A stretch of 64,000 nucleotides of DNA from Actinomadura cremea (GTDB lineage Bacteria > Actinomycetota > Actinomycetes > Streptosporangiales > Streptosporangiaceae), in NCBI RefSeq assembly GCF_014648495.1, contig NZ_BMRF01000010.1:186001-250000 (forward strand), given 5' to 3'. Under the pieces are notes generated by a model. That model was not told where the DNA came from. It saw nothing but the letters and a program-made list of their open reading frames with translations, and did no database searches. The position numbers and the translations under genes are program-made. This document shows, piece by piece, positions 1-8,722 of this stretch (the stretch's first letter is position 1; each line of letters begins with the position of its first letter).

Positions 1-35
1 TCGTCGGAACCGTCGAAGGCGATGAGAACGGTCAT
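1..35 (-). CDS. Universal stress protein family, N-terminal fragment (cut by window edge)
   Basis: Only the first eleven codons are inside the window, reading leftwards off the edge: ATG at 35-33 giving MTVLIAFDGSD. This hydrophobic beta strand followed by the D-G-S-D turn is the classic start of UspA-fold proteins (nucleotide-binding stress proteins). A GTGGAG ribosome site lies about five bases upstream. It follows the TIGR03084 gene on the same strand after an 82-base gap, so it may be the third gene of that operon. The rest of the protein cannot be judged. Confidence 0.6.
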   Translation of the reverse strand, partial: MTVLIAFDGSD

Positions 36-117
36 GTTCTCCACGTATCCGCAGAAGACGGTTCCGAACGCCCGCGGCGCCGGAAGTGGCGAGCCTCTCA
101 GCCACGGGACGGGCCGT

Positions 118-909
118 TCAGGCGCCCCGTCCCGGCTCCGGGTCCGCGCCCGGCGCGCCCGCGAACGCCTGCGCGATGCCGAGCCAGCGGTCCGCGTCCG
201 GTCCGTCGGCCGTCACGGCGAGGTCGTCGCGGTGCCGCCGCCGGGCCACCAGCTTGCAGAAGTCCAGCGCCGGGCCCCGGACGGTCTGCCGCGCGTCCGC
301 CGGCCCCCACGTCCACGCCTCGCCGGACGGCCCGGCCAGCTCCACCCGGAACTCCTCGGCGGGCGGGGTCAGGCCGCGGGTGCCGAACGCGAAGTCGCGC
401 GTCCGGACGCCGATGTGCGCGACGTGCCGGAGCCGGTGCGTCGGCTCGCGCCGCGCCCCGAGGGCCTCCGCGACGTCCTCGCCGTGCGCCCACGTCTCCA
501 TGAGCCGGGCCGTCGCCATGGTCGCCGCGCTCATCGGCGGGCCGAACCAGGGCAGCTTCGTGCCCGGCGGGACGGCGGCGAGCGCCTCGAGCATGCGGCG
601 GCGCCCGTCCCGCCAGCGGGCGAGCAGCGCCGCCGGGTCCTCGGCGGCGCCCCGGGCGGCGCCCTTCTCGATGAAGCCGCCGGGGTCGGAGATCGCGGCC
701 TCCAGCAGCGCGGGGAACGCGGCCGGGTCGGTCGCGGCGACGATCGCCTGGTCGTCGGTCCAGGCCAGGTGCGCGATCTGGTGTGCGATCGTCCAGCCCT
801 CGGCGGGCGTCGGGTCGGCCCACCGACCGGCGGGCAGGGACGCGACGAGGGCGTCCACGGAGTCGTTCTCGGCGGTCAGGTCGGCGAGCAGCGCGTTCAG
901 ATCCGGCAT
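118..909 (-). CDS. TIGR03084 family metal-binding protein (maleylpyruvate isomerase-like fold)
   Basis: 263 residues, the usual length of the actinobacterial TIGR03084 family. The N-terminal half is a DinB/mycothiol-dependent isomerase-type four-helix bundle; the metal-site histidines are visible as AHQIAHLAW (about residues 42-50), ETWAHGEDV (about 138-146) and [13 protein letters not shown] (about 160-172). The C-terminal part ends with the family beta domain and a P/G-rich tail. Its start lies seven bases after the stop of the acyl-CoA synthetase, so the two are almost certainly co-transcribed. In this family the partner gene is often an acyl-CoA or CoA-linked enzyme. Substrate is unknown; mycothiol dependence is an inference from the fold. 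Confidence 0.85.
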   Translation of the reverse strand: MPDLNALLADLTAENDSVDALVASLPAGRWADPTPAEGWTIAHQIAHLAWTDDQAIVAATDPAAFPALLEAAISDPGGFIEKGAARGAAEDPAALLARWRDGRRRMLEALAAVPPGTKLPWFGPPMSAATMATARLMETWAHGEDVAEALGARREPTHRLRHVAHIGVRTRDFAFGTRGLTPPAEEFRVELAGPSGEAWTWGPADARQTVRGPALDFCKLVARRRHRDDLAVTADGPDADRWLGIAQAFAGAPGADPEPGRGA

Positions 910-916
910 TCCGCCA

Positions 917-2560
917 CTATTTCCCGGCCCCGTCCGGACCGTCGATGTCGGCCGCCGACAATTCTCGGGCCGCAGCGTAGTCGGCCTTCCCGTTGGGCAG
1001 CCGCAGGGTCCGTCCGGTACGCACGAACGCCTTCGGGATCTTGTAGCGGGCGAGGTGCGCGGCGCAGCCGTCCCGCAGCGCCGCGTCGTCCGGGGCGTCC
1101 GCCGGGCCGATCACCGCGACGATCTCGCTGCCCCAGCGCTCGCTCGGACGCCCGAGCACCAGCGCGTCCGCGACGCCCGGCAGCCCGCGCAGCACCGTCT
1201 CCACCTCCTCGGCGAACACCTTCTCGCCGCCGGTGTTGATCGTCGTGGCGTCCCGGCCGTGCACCTCGACCGTCCCGTCCGCGAGCAGCCGCGCCCGGTC
1301 GCCCGGCACGACGAGCCGGTCGCCGTCCACGGTCAGGAACGTCGCGGCCGTCTTCTCCGGCGCGTTCAGGTAGCCGAGCGGGATCGAGGAGCCGCCCTTG
1401 GCGAGCCAGCCCATCTCGTCCTCGCCGGGCGCGAGGCGGCGCGTCCGGTCGGCGCTCAGCACGGCCGCGCCCGGCTGGAGCGCGAACCGCGGCGAGTCGG
1501 CGCCGTGCGCGGTCACCGAGAAGCCGCTCTCGGACGAGCCGAGGACGTCCACCAGGTGCGCGCCCGGCAGCAGCTCCAGCAGCCGCCGCTTGATCCCCGG
1601 ACTGATCCCGGCCGCCGAGTTCAGCAGCGTCCGCATCGACGCCAGGTCGCGGGTGCGGCGCTCCAGCGCCTCGACGATCGGGCGCGCGAACGCGTCCCCG
1701 ACGATCGGCATCCGGGTCGCGCGCTCCCGTTCGGCGACGTCCATGAGGTCGTCGGCGTCCAGCCCGTCCACCCGGTGCGGGAAGATCACGCACGCGCCGC
1801 CGCACCAGCCGCCGAGCGCCGACCACGTCCCGCCGCCGTGCATCATCGGCGGCGCCACCAGCACCCGGTGCTCGCCCCGGACGGCCCGTGCGACCGCCTC
1901 GTCCAGGTCGGTCAGCTCCGAGCCGTCCCGCCGCCGCAGCCCGAGCGGACCGTGCATCAGGTCGCCGATGCGCCACAGCACGCCCTTCGGCATGCCCGTC
2001 GTCCCGCCCGTGTAGAGGATCTGCAGGTCGTCCGCGCCGGGACGGACGCCGGGGGGCGGTTCGGCGGACGCTCCGGCGAGCGCCCCGTCGTAGTCGAGCG
2101 CGCCCGGCGCGAGCGGCGTCCCCGAGCCGTCCGCGACCTGGAGCAGCAGCGGCGGCTCGTCCAGCCCCTTCACCACCCGCTCGACCTGCGCCGCGAACCG
2201 CGCGTGGTACAGGATCGCGCGCGGCCGGGCGTCGCCGAACAGCTGCGCCAGCTCGTCGTCCACGTACCGGTAGTTGACGTTGAACGGCGCGACCCTGGCC
2301 TTGTGCGCGCCGACCAGGCCCTCCAGGTACTCGGGGCCGTTGTGCAGGTAGAGCGCGAGGTGGTCGTGCGGCGACTCCCACGGCTCGTGCGCCCCGTCCC
2401 GGCGGCCGAGCCCGTGGGCGTGCAGGACGTTCGCGAGGCGCCGCGTCCGGTCGGTGACGTCGCGCCAGGTCATCCGGCGGTCGCGCCACACCAGGCACTC
2501 GCGGTCGGGGATCGCGGCGGCGATGGCCTCGTGCAGGGTCGCCAGATCGAGCTGGGGCAT
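917..2560 (-). CDS. Acyl-CoA synthetase (AMP-forming, FadD-like)
   Basis: About 547 residues, normal for ANL-superfamily fatty acyl-CoA ligases: activates a carboxylic acid to acyl-AMP, then to acyl-CoA. The P-loop [15 protein letters not shown] is near residue 181, the YLNAPEKT region near 384, and the hinge and C-terminal domain show [15 protein letters not shown] with a late PNGKADY lysine. The frame extends 11 codons upstream, but the ATG at 2560 is preferred because GGAGG lies seven bases before it. First gene of a leftward operon with the TIGR03084 protein. The acyl substrate cannot be read from sequence. Confidence 0.9.
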   Translation of the reverse strand: MPQLDLATLHEAIAAAIPDRECLVWRDRRMTWRDVTDRTRRLANVLHAHGLGRRDGAHEPWESPHDHLALYLHNGPEYLEGLVGAHKARVAPFNVNYRYVDDELAQLFGDARPRAILYHARFAAQVERVVKGLDEPPLLLQVADGSGTPLAPGALDYDGALAGASAEPPPGVRPGADDLQILYTGGTTGMPKGVLWRIGDLMHGPLGLRRRDGSELTDLDEAVARAVRGEHRVLVAPPMMHGGGTWSALGGWCGGACVIFPHRVDGLDADDLMDVAERERATRMPIVGDAFARPIVEALERRTRDLASMRTLLNSAAGISPGIKRRLLELLPGAHLVDVLGSSESGFSVTAHGADSPRFALQPGAAVLSADRTRRLAPGEDEMGWLAKGGSSIPLGYLNAPEKTAATFLTVDGDRLVVPGDRARLLADGTVEVHGRDATTINTGGEKVFAEEVETVLRGLPGVADALVLGRPSERWGSEIVAVIGPADAPDDAALRDGCAAHLARYKIPKAFVRTGRTLRLPNGKADYAAARELSAADIDGPDGAGK

Positions 2561-2619
2561 CGGCGGTCCTCCGGGGAAGGTCGATGGGGGCACCCGGGAT
2601 CACCGTAACCCAATGCTTA

Positions 2620-2634
2620 CCGAATCTCATTCGG
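2620..2634. promoter_or_regulatory. Inverted repeat between divergent genes, possible operator
   Basis: CCGAAT-CTC-ATTCGG is a perfect 6-base inverted repeat with a three-base spacer between the divergent acyl-CoA synthetase and methyltransferase genes. Position fits a repressor site for the acyl-CoA synthetase operon, but no regulator gene is adjacent. A short palindrome can occur by chance. Confidence 0.35.
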
Positions 2635-2660
2635 CGGGGTGGGCGCGAGACGATGTCCCG

Positions 2661-3476
2661 ATGGCCCGACCGCAGAAGCCGCAGGGGGAGGTGACCCGCG
2701 GCACCACCGCGCCCAACCGGCTGCGCCGCGTCGACCGCTGGATCGCCGCCACCCAGCCGGGCGCCCTCCGTTCGACCGTCCGGCCGCTCGCCGTCGACCT
2801 CGGCTACGGCGCGTCCCCCGTCACCACCTTCGAGCTCTACACCCGGCTCCGCGCCGTCGCGCCCCGCCTGGACGTCGTCGGCATCGAGATCGAGCCCGAC
2901 CGGGTCGCCGCGGGCCTCGACTTCCTCGCCGCGACCGGACCCCACGAGGGCCTGTCGTTCCGGCGCGGCGGCTTCGAGCTGCCGGTGCCGCGCCCGCCCG
3001 TCCTCGTCCGCGCCCTCAACGTCCTGCGCCAGTACGACGAGGACGCCGCGTGGCGCGCCTGGGACGACCTGCGCGACCGGCTCGCGCCCCGCGGCGTCCT
3101 CGTCGAGGGCACCTGCTCCGAGACCGGGCGCCGCGCCGTGTGGGTCGCCCTCGACCGGGACGGCCCCCGCACCATCACGTTCGCCGCGCACCTGCCGTCC
3201 CTCGACCGCCCGTCGTCCCTCGCCGAACGGCTCCCGAAGACGCTGATCCACCGGAACGTCCCCGGCGAGCCCGTCCACGCGCTGCTCACCGCGTTCGACC
3301 GCGCCTGGGCGACCGCCGCGCCCCACTCGGCGTTCGGGCCCCGCGCCCGCTGGATCGAGGCGGTGCGGCTGCTCGCCGCCGCGCACCCCGTGCTGACCGC
3401 CCCGCCCTACGGGGGCCGCCGCCGCTGGCGCCTCGGCGAGGTCACCCTGCCCTGGACGGCCGTCGCGCCCCGCTGA
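2661..3476 (+). CDS. Class I SAM-dependent methyltransferase-like protein
   Basis: 271 residues. A Rossmann methyltransferase core is visible: motif I-like AVDLGYGASPVTTFEL, then an acidic strand VVGIEIEPDRV, and a later LVEGTCSETGRR strand. This family is widespread and uncharacterised in actinomycetes. The open frame runs further upstream (ATG at 2613 is possible) but the ATG at 2661 begins where the conserved sequence begins. Divergent from the acyl-CoA synthetase and convergent with the SDR gene 17 bases downstream. Substrate unknown. Confidence 0.75.
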   Translation: MARPQKPQGEVTRGTTAPNRLRRVDRWIAATQPGALRSTVRPLAVDLGYGASPVTTFELYTRLRAVAPRLDVVGIEIEPDRVAAGLDFLAATGPHEGLSFRRGGFELPVPRPPVLVRALNVLRQYDEDAAWRAWDDLRDRLAPRGVLVEGTCSETGRRAVWVALDRDGPRTITFAAHLPSLDRPSSLAERLPKTLIHRNVPGEPVHALLTAFDRAWATAAPHSAFGPRARWIEAVRLLAAAHPVLTAPPYGGRRRWRLGEVTLPWTAVAPR

Positions 3477-3493
3477 CGGCACCGCGCCGCAGG

Positions 3494-4255
3494 TCAGCCC
3501 TCGCGGTGCAGCTTGTACGGGGCCGCCTGGACGCGCGGCTGCACGTCGATCCGGTCGATGTTGACGTGCGGGGGGCGCGTCACCGCCCACGCGACGCAGT
3601 CGGCGACGTCCTCGGCCACCAGCGGCTCCGGCACCCCCTCGTACGGCTTGGCGGCCTTCTCCGCGTCGCCCTTGAACCGGACGAGCGAGAACTCCTCGGT
3701 CTTCACCAGGCCCGGCGCCACCTCGGTGACCCGCACCGGCTCGGCCACCAGCTCCAGCCGCATGACCTCGTTCACCGCGTACGCGCCGAACTTGGCCGCG
3801 TTGTAGCCCGCGCCGCCCTCGTACGCGACGTGGCCCGCCAGCGACGTGATGTTCACGACGTGCCCCGCGCCGCTCTCGACCAGCTTCGGCAGCAGGGCCT
3901 TCGTGACCCGGACGAGGCCCAGCACGTTCGTCTCGTACATCGCCCGCCAGTCGTCCAGGTCGGCGCCCGCGACGCTGTCCAGCCCGACCGCGCCGCCCGC
4001 GTTGTTCACGAGCACGTGGCAGCCGCCGACCGCCGCCGCGAGCGCGTCCACCGACTCCTGCGACGTCACGTCGAGGGTCACGGGCACGATCTTGGCCGCG
4101 CCCGGCACCTCGCTCGCGATCTCCTTCGCCAGGTCGTCCAGCCGGTCGCGGCGCCGCGCCGCGAGGACGACGTTGAACCCCTCCGCCGCCAGGCGCCTGG
4201 CCGTGGCGGCCCCGATTCCGCTGCTCGCTCCGGTCACTACCGCGGTTCTACGCAT
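3494..4255 (-). CDS. SDR family NAD(P)-dependent oxidoreductase
   Basis: 253 residues, the classical short-chain dehydrogenase length. The cofactor motif TGASSGIG is at residues 8-15 followed by AARRRDRL, a pattern favouring NADP; NNAGG is near residue 87, the catalytic serine lies in NITSLAGHV and the YxxxK pair in YNAAKFG. The end resembles YdfG/serine-3-dehydrogenase-like members with a PPHVNIDRIDVQP motif. It stands alone, facing away from mshA. The substrate is not predictable. Confidence 0.9.
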   Translation of the reverse strand: MRRTAVVTGASSGIGAATARRLAAEGFNVVLAARRRDRLDDLAKEIASEVPGAAKIVPVTLDVTSQESVDALAAAVGGCHVLVNNAGGAVGLDSVAGADLDDWRAMYETNVLGLVRVTKALLPKLVESGAGHVVNITSLAGHVAYEGGAGYNAAKFGAYAVNEVMRLELVAEPVRVTEVAPGLVKTEEFSLVRFKGDAEKAAKPYEGVPEPLVAEDVADCVAWAVTRPPHVNIDRIDVQPRVQAAPYKLHREG

Positions 4256-4388
4256 GCGACCAGCCTTCCAGGTGGCCCGGACCGGGCTCCGGTGAGGTCG
4301 ATCACTGTCGGAGAATGTCGCAATTGCGGACCAACTTCGGGGAACACCGGGCCCGGTGGATAGGTTGCACTACCGGAGGTGGTGTCCG

Positions 4389-5675
4389 GTGCCGCGTCGT
4401 ATCAACCGGGTTGCGACGGTCAGTCTTCATACGTCCCCTCTGGACCAACCGGGGACCGGCGACGCCGGCGGCATGAACGTCTACGTCGTGGAGACCGCGA
4501 AACGCCTCGCCGAACGCGGCGTCGAGGTCGACATCTTCACCCGCGCCACCTCCCGGGCCCTGCCGCCCGTCGCCGAGCTGGCCCCCGGCGTCCTCGTCCG
4601 GCACGTCGTCGCCGGACCCTTCGAGGAGCTCGACAAGACCGACCTCGCCCGCCACCTGTGCGGCTTCACCTCCGGCATCCTGCGCGTCGAGGCCGCCCAC
4701 GACCCCGGGCACTACGACCTCCTGCACACGCACTACTGGCTGTCCGGGCAGGCCGGCCACGCCGCCAAGCTGCGCTGGGGCGTCCCGCTCGTCCACTCCA
4801 TGCACACGATGGCCAAGGTCAAGAACGCCGCGCTCGCCGCCGACGACAAGCCCGAACCGGACGCCCGCGTCCTCGGCGAGGAGCAGGTCGTCGCGTCCTC
4901 CGACCAGCTCGTCGCCAACACGGGCAAGGAGGCCCGCGAGCTCATCGAGCTCTACGGCGCCGACCCCGCCCGCGTCGCGACCGTCCGTCCCGGCGCCGAC
5001 CTCGACCTCTTCCGCCCCGAGCCGTTCCCGCGCCGCGAGGGCCCCGCCCGCCGCCGCCTCGGCCTGCCCCGCGACGCCTACGTCCTGCTCTTCGTCGGCC
5101 GCATCCAGCCGCTCAAGGCGCCCGACGTGCTGCTGCGCGCCGCCGCCCGCATGCTGCGCGACGACCCGTCGCTGCGGTCCCGGCTCGTCGTCGCCGTCGT
5201 CGGCGGCCCCTCCGGATCCGCCCGCTGCCGCCCCGAGGGCCTGCAGTCGCTCGCCGCCGAACTCGGCATCTCCGACGTCGTCCGGTTCGAGCCCCCGGCG
5301 CCGCAGGCCGAACTCGCCGACTGGTACCGCGCGGCCGACGTCACGGTCGTCCCCTCGCACTCCGAGTCGTTCGGCCTCGTCGCCGTCGAGTCCCAGGCGT
5401 GCGGCACGCCCGTCGTCGCGTCCCGCGTCGGCGGCCTCTGCACCGCGGTCGCCGACGGCGAGTCCGGCGTGCTGATCTCCGGGCACGACCCGGCCGACTA
5501 CGCCGCCGTCCTCCGCCGCCTCGCCGACCCCGTCCGGCACGCGCGCCTCGCCCGCGGCGCCGTCCGGCACGCGCGCGCCTTCGGGTGGGACGCCACCGTC
5601 GAGGCCCTCCTCGACGTGTATACCGGTGCCATGTCCCGTCCGCCCGCCCTCGCACCCGCACAGGTGACCGTATGA
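4389..5675 (+). CDS. mshA: D-inositol-3-phosphate glycosyltransferase
   Basis: First committed enzyme of mycothiol synthesis: transfers GlcNAc from UDP-GlcNAc to inositol-3-phosphate. A GT4 (GT-B) enzyme of about 428 residues. Family marks: [20 protein letters not shown] at the N-terminus, [23 protein letters not shown], and the C-terminal donor site [18 protein letters not shown]. The GTG at 4389 is preferred over the ATG at 4356 because GGAGG at 4375-4379 precedes it and homologues start near this point. Its stop overlaps the next gene by four bases, so mshA and the YbjN gene are translationally coupled. Confidence 0.95.
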   Translation: MPRRINRVATVSLHTSPLDQPGTGDAGGMNVYVVETAKRLAERGVEVDIFTRATSRALPPVAELAPGVLVRHVVAGPFEELDKTDLARHLCGFTSGILRVEAAHDPGHYDLLHTHYWLSGQAGHAAKLRWGVPLVHSMHTMAKVKNAALAADDKPEPDARVLGEEQVVASSDQLVANTGKEARELIELYGADPARVATVRPGADLDLFRPEPFPRREGPARRRLGLPRDAYVLLFVGRIQPLKAPDVLLRAAARMLRDDPSLRSRLVVAVVGGPSGSARCRPEGLQSLAAELGISDVVRFEPPAPQAELADWYRAADVTVVPSHSESFGLVAVESQACGTPVVASRVGGLCTAVADGESGVLISGHDPADYAAVLRRLADPVRHARLARGAVRHARAFGWDATVEALLDVYTGAMSRPPALAPAQVTV

Positions 5676-6163
5676 ACCCCGTCGAGACCATCCGGCAGAC
5701 GCTCGAGGCCGCCGAGCTGGAGTTCGACGAGCCGCGCGAGAACTCCTTCTTCGTCAAGCTGCCGGGGCAGCGCAAGCTCGCCACCATGACCTGGCTGATC
5801 GTCGGGGACCACAGCCTGCACGTCGAGGCGTTCTTCTGCCGCCGTCCCGACGAGAACCACGCCGAGTTCTACCGGTTCCTCCTCGAGAAGAACGGCCGCA
5901 TGTACGGCGTGGGCTTCGCCCTCGACGACGTCGGCGACGTCCACCTCGTGGGGCGGCTGCCCCTCGAGTCCATCAGCCCCGACGAGATCGACCGGCTCCT
6001 CGGCTGCGTCCTCACCTACTCGGACGAGAACTTCGACAAGGCCCTCGAGCGCGGTTTCAAGTCGTCGATCCAGCGCGAGTGGGACTGGCGCGTCAAGCGC
6101 GGCGAGAGCCTCGCCAACCTCCAGGCGTTCGCCTCCTTCGCGGACCCGGCGAATCGGTCCTAG
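5672..6163 (+). CDS. YbjN domain-containing protein
   Basis: 163 residues, starting in an ATGA overlap with the mshA stop. The fold resembles type III secretion chaperones: N-terminal helix, then [19 protein letters not shown] and [14 protein letters not shown] strands, and a long C-terminal helix. Placement between mshA and phosphoglycerate mutase is conserved across actinobacteria (also in mycobacteria), which supports the call but does not reveal a function. Soluble, no signal peptide. Confidence 0.88.
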   Translation: MNPVETIRQTLEAAELEFDEPRENSFFVKLPGQRKLATMTWLIVGDHSLHVEAFFCRRPDENHAEFYRFLLEKNGRMYGVGFALDDVGDVHLVGRLPLESISPDEIDRLLGCVLTYSDENFDKALERGFKSSIQREWDWRVKRGESLANLQAFASFADPANRS

Positions 6164-6190
6164 ACGCCCTGGGCGGATAAGCTCTGCACC

Positions 6191-7048
6191 ATGGCGACCC
6201 TGGTATTGCTCCGGCATGGTGAAAGCGTCTGGAACGCCGAAGGGCTGTTCACCGGCTGGGTGGACGTGGACCTGTCGGCGAAGGGCGAGAGCGAGGCCAC
6301 CCGCGGCGGCGACCTCCTCCTCGACGCGGACATCACCCCCGACGTCGTGCACACGTCCCTGCTCAAGCGCGCCATCCGCACCGCCAACATCGCGCTCGAC
6401 GTGGCCGACCTGCTGTGGATCCCCGTCCGCCGCTCCTGGCGCCTGAACGAGCGCCACTACGGCGCGCTGCAGGGCAAGAACAAGGCCCAGACGCGGGAGC
6501 AGTACGGCGAAGAGAAGTTCATGACCTGGCGCCGCTCCTACGACACCCCGCCGCCGCCGATCAAGGACGGCGACCCGCTGTCGCAGGTCAACGACCTCCG
6601 CTACGCCGAGCTGCCGTCCGAGCTGATCCCGCGCAGCGAGTGCCTCGCCGACGTCATCGACCGCATGCTGCCGTACTGGTACGACTCGATCGTCCCCGAC
6701 CTCGCCGCGGGCAAGACCGTCCTCGTCGCGGCCCACGGCAACTCCCTGCGCGCCCTCGTCAAGCACCTCGACGACGTCTCCGACGACGACATCGTGGGCC
6801 TCAACATCCCCACCGGCATCCCGCTCGTCTACGAGCTCGACGACGACTTCGCCCCCCTCAAGCGCGGCGGCGAGTACCTCGACCCCGCCGCCGCGAAGGC
6901 CGCCATCGAGGCCGTCAAGAACCAGGGCGCCGCGAAGAAGGCCGCCGGCAAGGACGCCCCGAAGGCCCCGGCCCCGGCGAAGGCCGCGGACCCGAAGGCG
7001 TCCAAGGGCAAGCCGGAGGCCAAGCCCCGCCGGGGCCGCCGCAAGTAG
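6191..7048 (+). CDS. gpmA: 2,3-bisphosphoglycerate-dependent phosphoglycerate mutase
   Basis: Interconverts 3- and 2-phosphoglycerate in glycolysis. The phosphohistidine motif [10 protein letters not shown] is at residues 6-15, followed by [30 protein letters not shown] and the second catalytic histidine in [15 protein letters not shown] are intact. The enzyme core ends near residue 245. About 40 additional residues form a Lys/Ala/Pro-rich tail ([16 protein letters not shown]...RRGRRK), probably disordered, absent from shorter homologues. Followed by a strong terminator. Confidence 0.95.
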   Translation: MATLVLLRHGESVWNAEGLFTGWVDVDLSAKGESEATRGGDLLLDADITPDVVHTSLLKRAIRTANIALDVADLLWIPVRRSWRLNERHYGALQGKNKAQTREQYGEEKFMTWRRSYDTPPPPIKDGDPLSQVNDLRYAELPSELIPRSECLADVIDRMLPYWYDSIVPDLAAGKTVLVAAHGNSLRALVKHLDDVSDDDIVGLNIPTGIPLVYELDDDFAPLKRGGEYLDPAAAKAAIEAVKNQGAAKKAAGKDAPKAPAPAKAADPKASKGKPEAKPRRGRRK

Positions 7049-7070
7049 CCGGGCCGGGCCCGAGCCCGCG

Positions 7071-7102
7071 GAGCCCGCCGTCCGTCCGGACGGCGGGCTC
7101 TT
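7071..7102 (+). terminator. Intrinsic terminator after gpmA
   Basis: Perfect 14-base-pair inverted repeat: GAGCCCGCCGTCCG (7071-7084), TC loop, CGGACGGCGGGCTC (7087-7100), then TT. It lies 22 bases after the gpmA stop and closes the mshA-ybjN-gpmA transcription unit. Confidence 0.8.
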
Positions 7103-7354
7103 CACGTGCATATGCGGACAGCGGTGAACATCGGAGCGGTGCCCTCCGTTACCGCGCATCCGACAATTTATCGGCAAATACCCATGGCCGCCCAAAAGCG
7201 GAGACGTTCGCTTTGTCGGAGTGCGACCGTTATCGCTCCGCCCCGGGAAACGATCTTTGTGCAACACTAGTTCCGCATTGACCACCTGACTGATTTGTCT
7301 GGGCAGTTTCCCCTTGTTCGTAGAACGCTACGACTCGACAAGGGGAGACCAGCA

Positions 7355-7816
7355 GTGCGACTCATTGGAAGTGCGGTGCTCACGGCCGGAATGGGCCTCG
7401 CCGCCCTCGGCGTCGCCGGGCCCGCGCAGGCCGCCGCCCAGCCCGCGGACGGTGGCAGCGGCGCCGCGGCGAAGACCTGCCAGTACGAGGTCACGGCGCG
7501 CAGCGGCGTGAACGTCCGGAAGAAGCCGCAGGGCCAGATCATCGGCGCGCTTCCGCACGGTGAGAAGTTCACCGGTTCCTGCACGACCACCAAGGGCTAT
7601 GTCCAGGTGCTCCGCGGCGTGCCGATGAAGTTCCGGAACGGCTGGGTGTACGGCCAGTACGTCAAGAAGATCCCGGCCGGCGGTGTGGGCACCGGTGGCG
7701 GCGGCACCGTCTCGACGCCCGACTACGCGATCGCGGGCGCCGGGCTCGGCGCGATCGTCCTCGGCGGCGGGCTCGCTCTCACCACGCGGCGCCGCCGGAT
7801 GTCGGTGGACAGCTGA
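7355..7816 (+). CDS. Secreted SH3-like domain protein with C-terminal membrane anchor
   Basis: 153 residues from a GTG at 7355 preceded by AGGGGAGA. A signal peptide ends around GPAQA (residue about 27). A bacterial SH3-type domain follows: YEVTARSGVNVRKKPQGQII and a tail ending NGWVYGQYVKKI, with one cysteine pair (KTCQYE, TGSCTT). After a Gly-rich linker comes a hydrophobic segment (AIAGAGLGAIVLGGGLAL) and TTRRRRMSVDS, the arrangement of a cell-wall sorting signal, but no LPxTG is visible. The sortase gene starts four bases after its stop, so it may be a non-canonical sortase substrate or a plain membrane-anchored protein. Confidence 0.75.
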   Translation: MRLIGSAVLTAGMGLAALGVAGPAQAAAQPADGGSGAAAKTCQYEVTARSGVNVRKKPQGQIIGALPHGEKFTGSCTTTKGYVQVLRGVPMKFRNGWVYGQYVKKIPAGGVGTGGGGTVSTPDYAIAGAGLGAIVLGGGLALTTRRRRMSVDS

Positions 7817-7820
7817 CCGC

Positions 7821-8498
7821 ATGGATCACAACGGACGCGGCGGCCACTTCCGTCACCTGCGACAGGGGGTGGCCGCCCTCCTCGTCGGGGCCGGCGCCGT
7901 GGTGTGCGTCGCCGGCCTGCGGCCGGACGGTCCGGGTGCGCCGCCCCAGCCGCCGGCGGCCGTCGCTTCCGCGCCGGCCTCGCCCTCGCCCACGTCCGCG
8001 CCCGTCCGCACGCTGCCGCGCTCGTCGCCCGAGCGGATCCAGATCCCCGGGATCGACGTGCGAGCCCCGATCACCGGGCTCGGTCTCGCCGCCGACGGCG
8101 CGCTGGAGGTCCCCCCGTTGAGCAGGGTCCACGAGGCGGGCTGGTACGAGGACGGGGCGTCGCCGGGGGAGAAAGGCCCGGCGGTGATCGTCGGCCATGT
8201 CGATTCCAAGACCGAGCCCGGTGTCTTCTACAGGCTCGGCGCTCTGCGACCGGGCCAGACCTTCCGTATCTTCCGCGCGGACGGGACAAGCCCGCGATTC
8301 GAGATTTACAACATCGAACGCGCCGCGAAGAACGATTTCCCCACCGACCGCGTATACGGCCCCACCGGACGGCCGGAGGTCCGGCTGATCACCTGCGGTG
8401 GCAGTTTCGACCGGGACAGCGGCCACTATTCGCAGAATGTCATCGTCTACGCGTCCATGCTCGACCCGGACGGGAGCCGGACGGCCCGCTCCCGCTGA
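7821..8498 (+). CDS. Class F sortase
   Basis: 225 residues with an N-terminal signal anchor (GVAALLVGAGAVVCVAGL), a Pro/Ser/Ala linker and a sortase domain. Catalytic histidine in VIVGHVDSKT (about residue 132), catalytic cysteine in RLITCGGSF (about 194) and the arginine of FDRDSGHY. The PERIQIPGIDVRAPI beginning of the domain and the short tail after VIVYA are typical of class F enzymes. Directly downstream of the SH3 protein in what looks like a two-gene operon. Its 3' end faces the FHA remnant on the other strand. Confidence 0.87.
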   Translation: MDHNGRGGHFRHLRQGVAALLVGAGAVVCVAGLRPDGPGAPPQPPAAVASAPASPSPTSAPVRTLPRSSPERIQIPGIDVRAPITGLGLAADGALEVPPLSRVHEAGWYEDGASPGEKGPAVIVGHVDSKTEPGVFYRLGALRPGQTFRIFRADGTSPRFEIYNIERAAKNDFPTDRVYGPTGRPEVRLITCGGSFDRDSGHYSQNVIVYASMLDPDGSRTARSR

Positions 8499-8507
8499 GC
8501 GGCGCGC

Positions 8508-8701
8508 GCCGACGCAGACGTGGACGTCCGGCTCGCACCGTCCGAAGATCACGGTGAACCCGGAGTCGGGCGCGACGCGCATCCCGCCGCCCGGTCCCTG
8601 GACGAACAGTGTCCCCGGGGCGGCGGGCGGGATTCCGTAGGCGAGGCTGGCGCCGCCCGCGGGCAGGATGTCGACCCTCCGTGCGGCCGCTGTCAGCGTC
8701 A
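8508..8701 (-). pseudogene. FHA-domain protein, N-terminal remnant
   Basis: An ATG at 8701 with GGGGAGAG upstream opens a frame reading MTLTAAARRVDILPAG, then PGTLFVQGPGGG, then VIFGRCEPDVHVCVG. This is the normal start of actinomycete FHA phosphothreonine-binding proteins, whose next residues should be the conserved R-x-S-R-x-H core. Here similarity stops at the VCVG codons (about 8508) and the frame simply continues antisense into the sortase gene. The kinase gene ends 21 bases upstream, so this was once the last gene of the kinase operon. Truncation by deletion is the simplest reading. Confidence 0.6.
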
Positions 8702-8722
8702 TGGCTCCACTCTCCCCATCCT

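Noticed and set aside
897-3590. Very long minus-strand open frame (897 codons) across the synthetase and methyltransferase
   Set aside because: High GC creates long frames in every phase; the synthetase frame inside it has all catalytic motifs and a ribosome site, this one is Arg/Pro/Ala noise.
7779-8701. Leftward frame from the FHA start through the sortase gene as a real 300-residue protein
   Set aside because: After VHVCVG it is only the antisense of the sortase; counted as a truncated gene instead.
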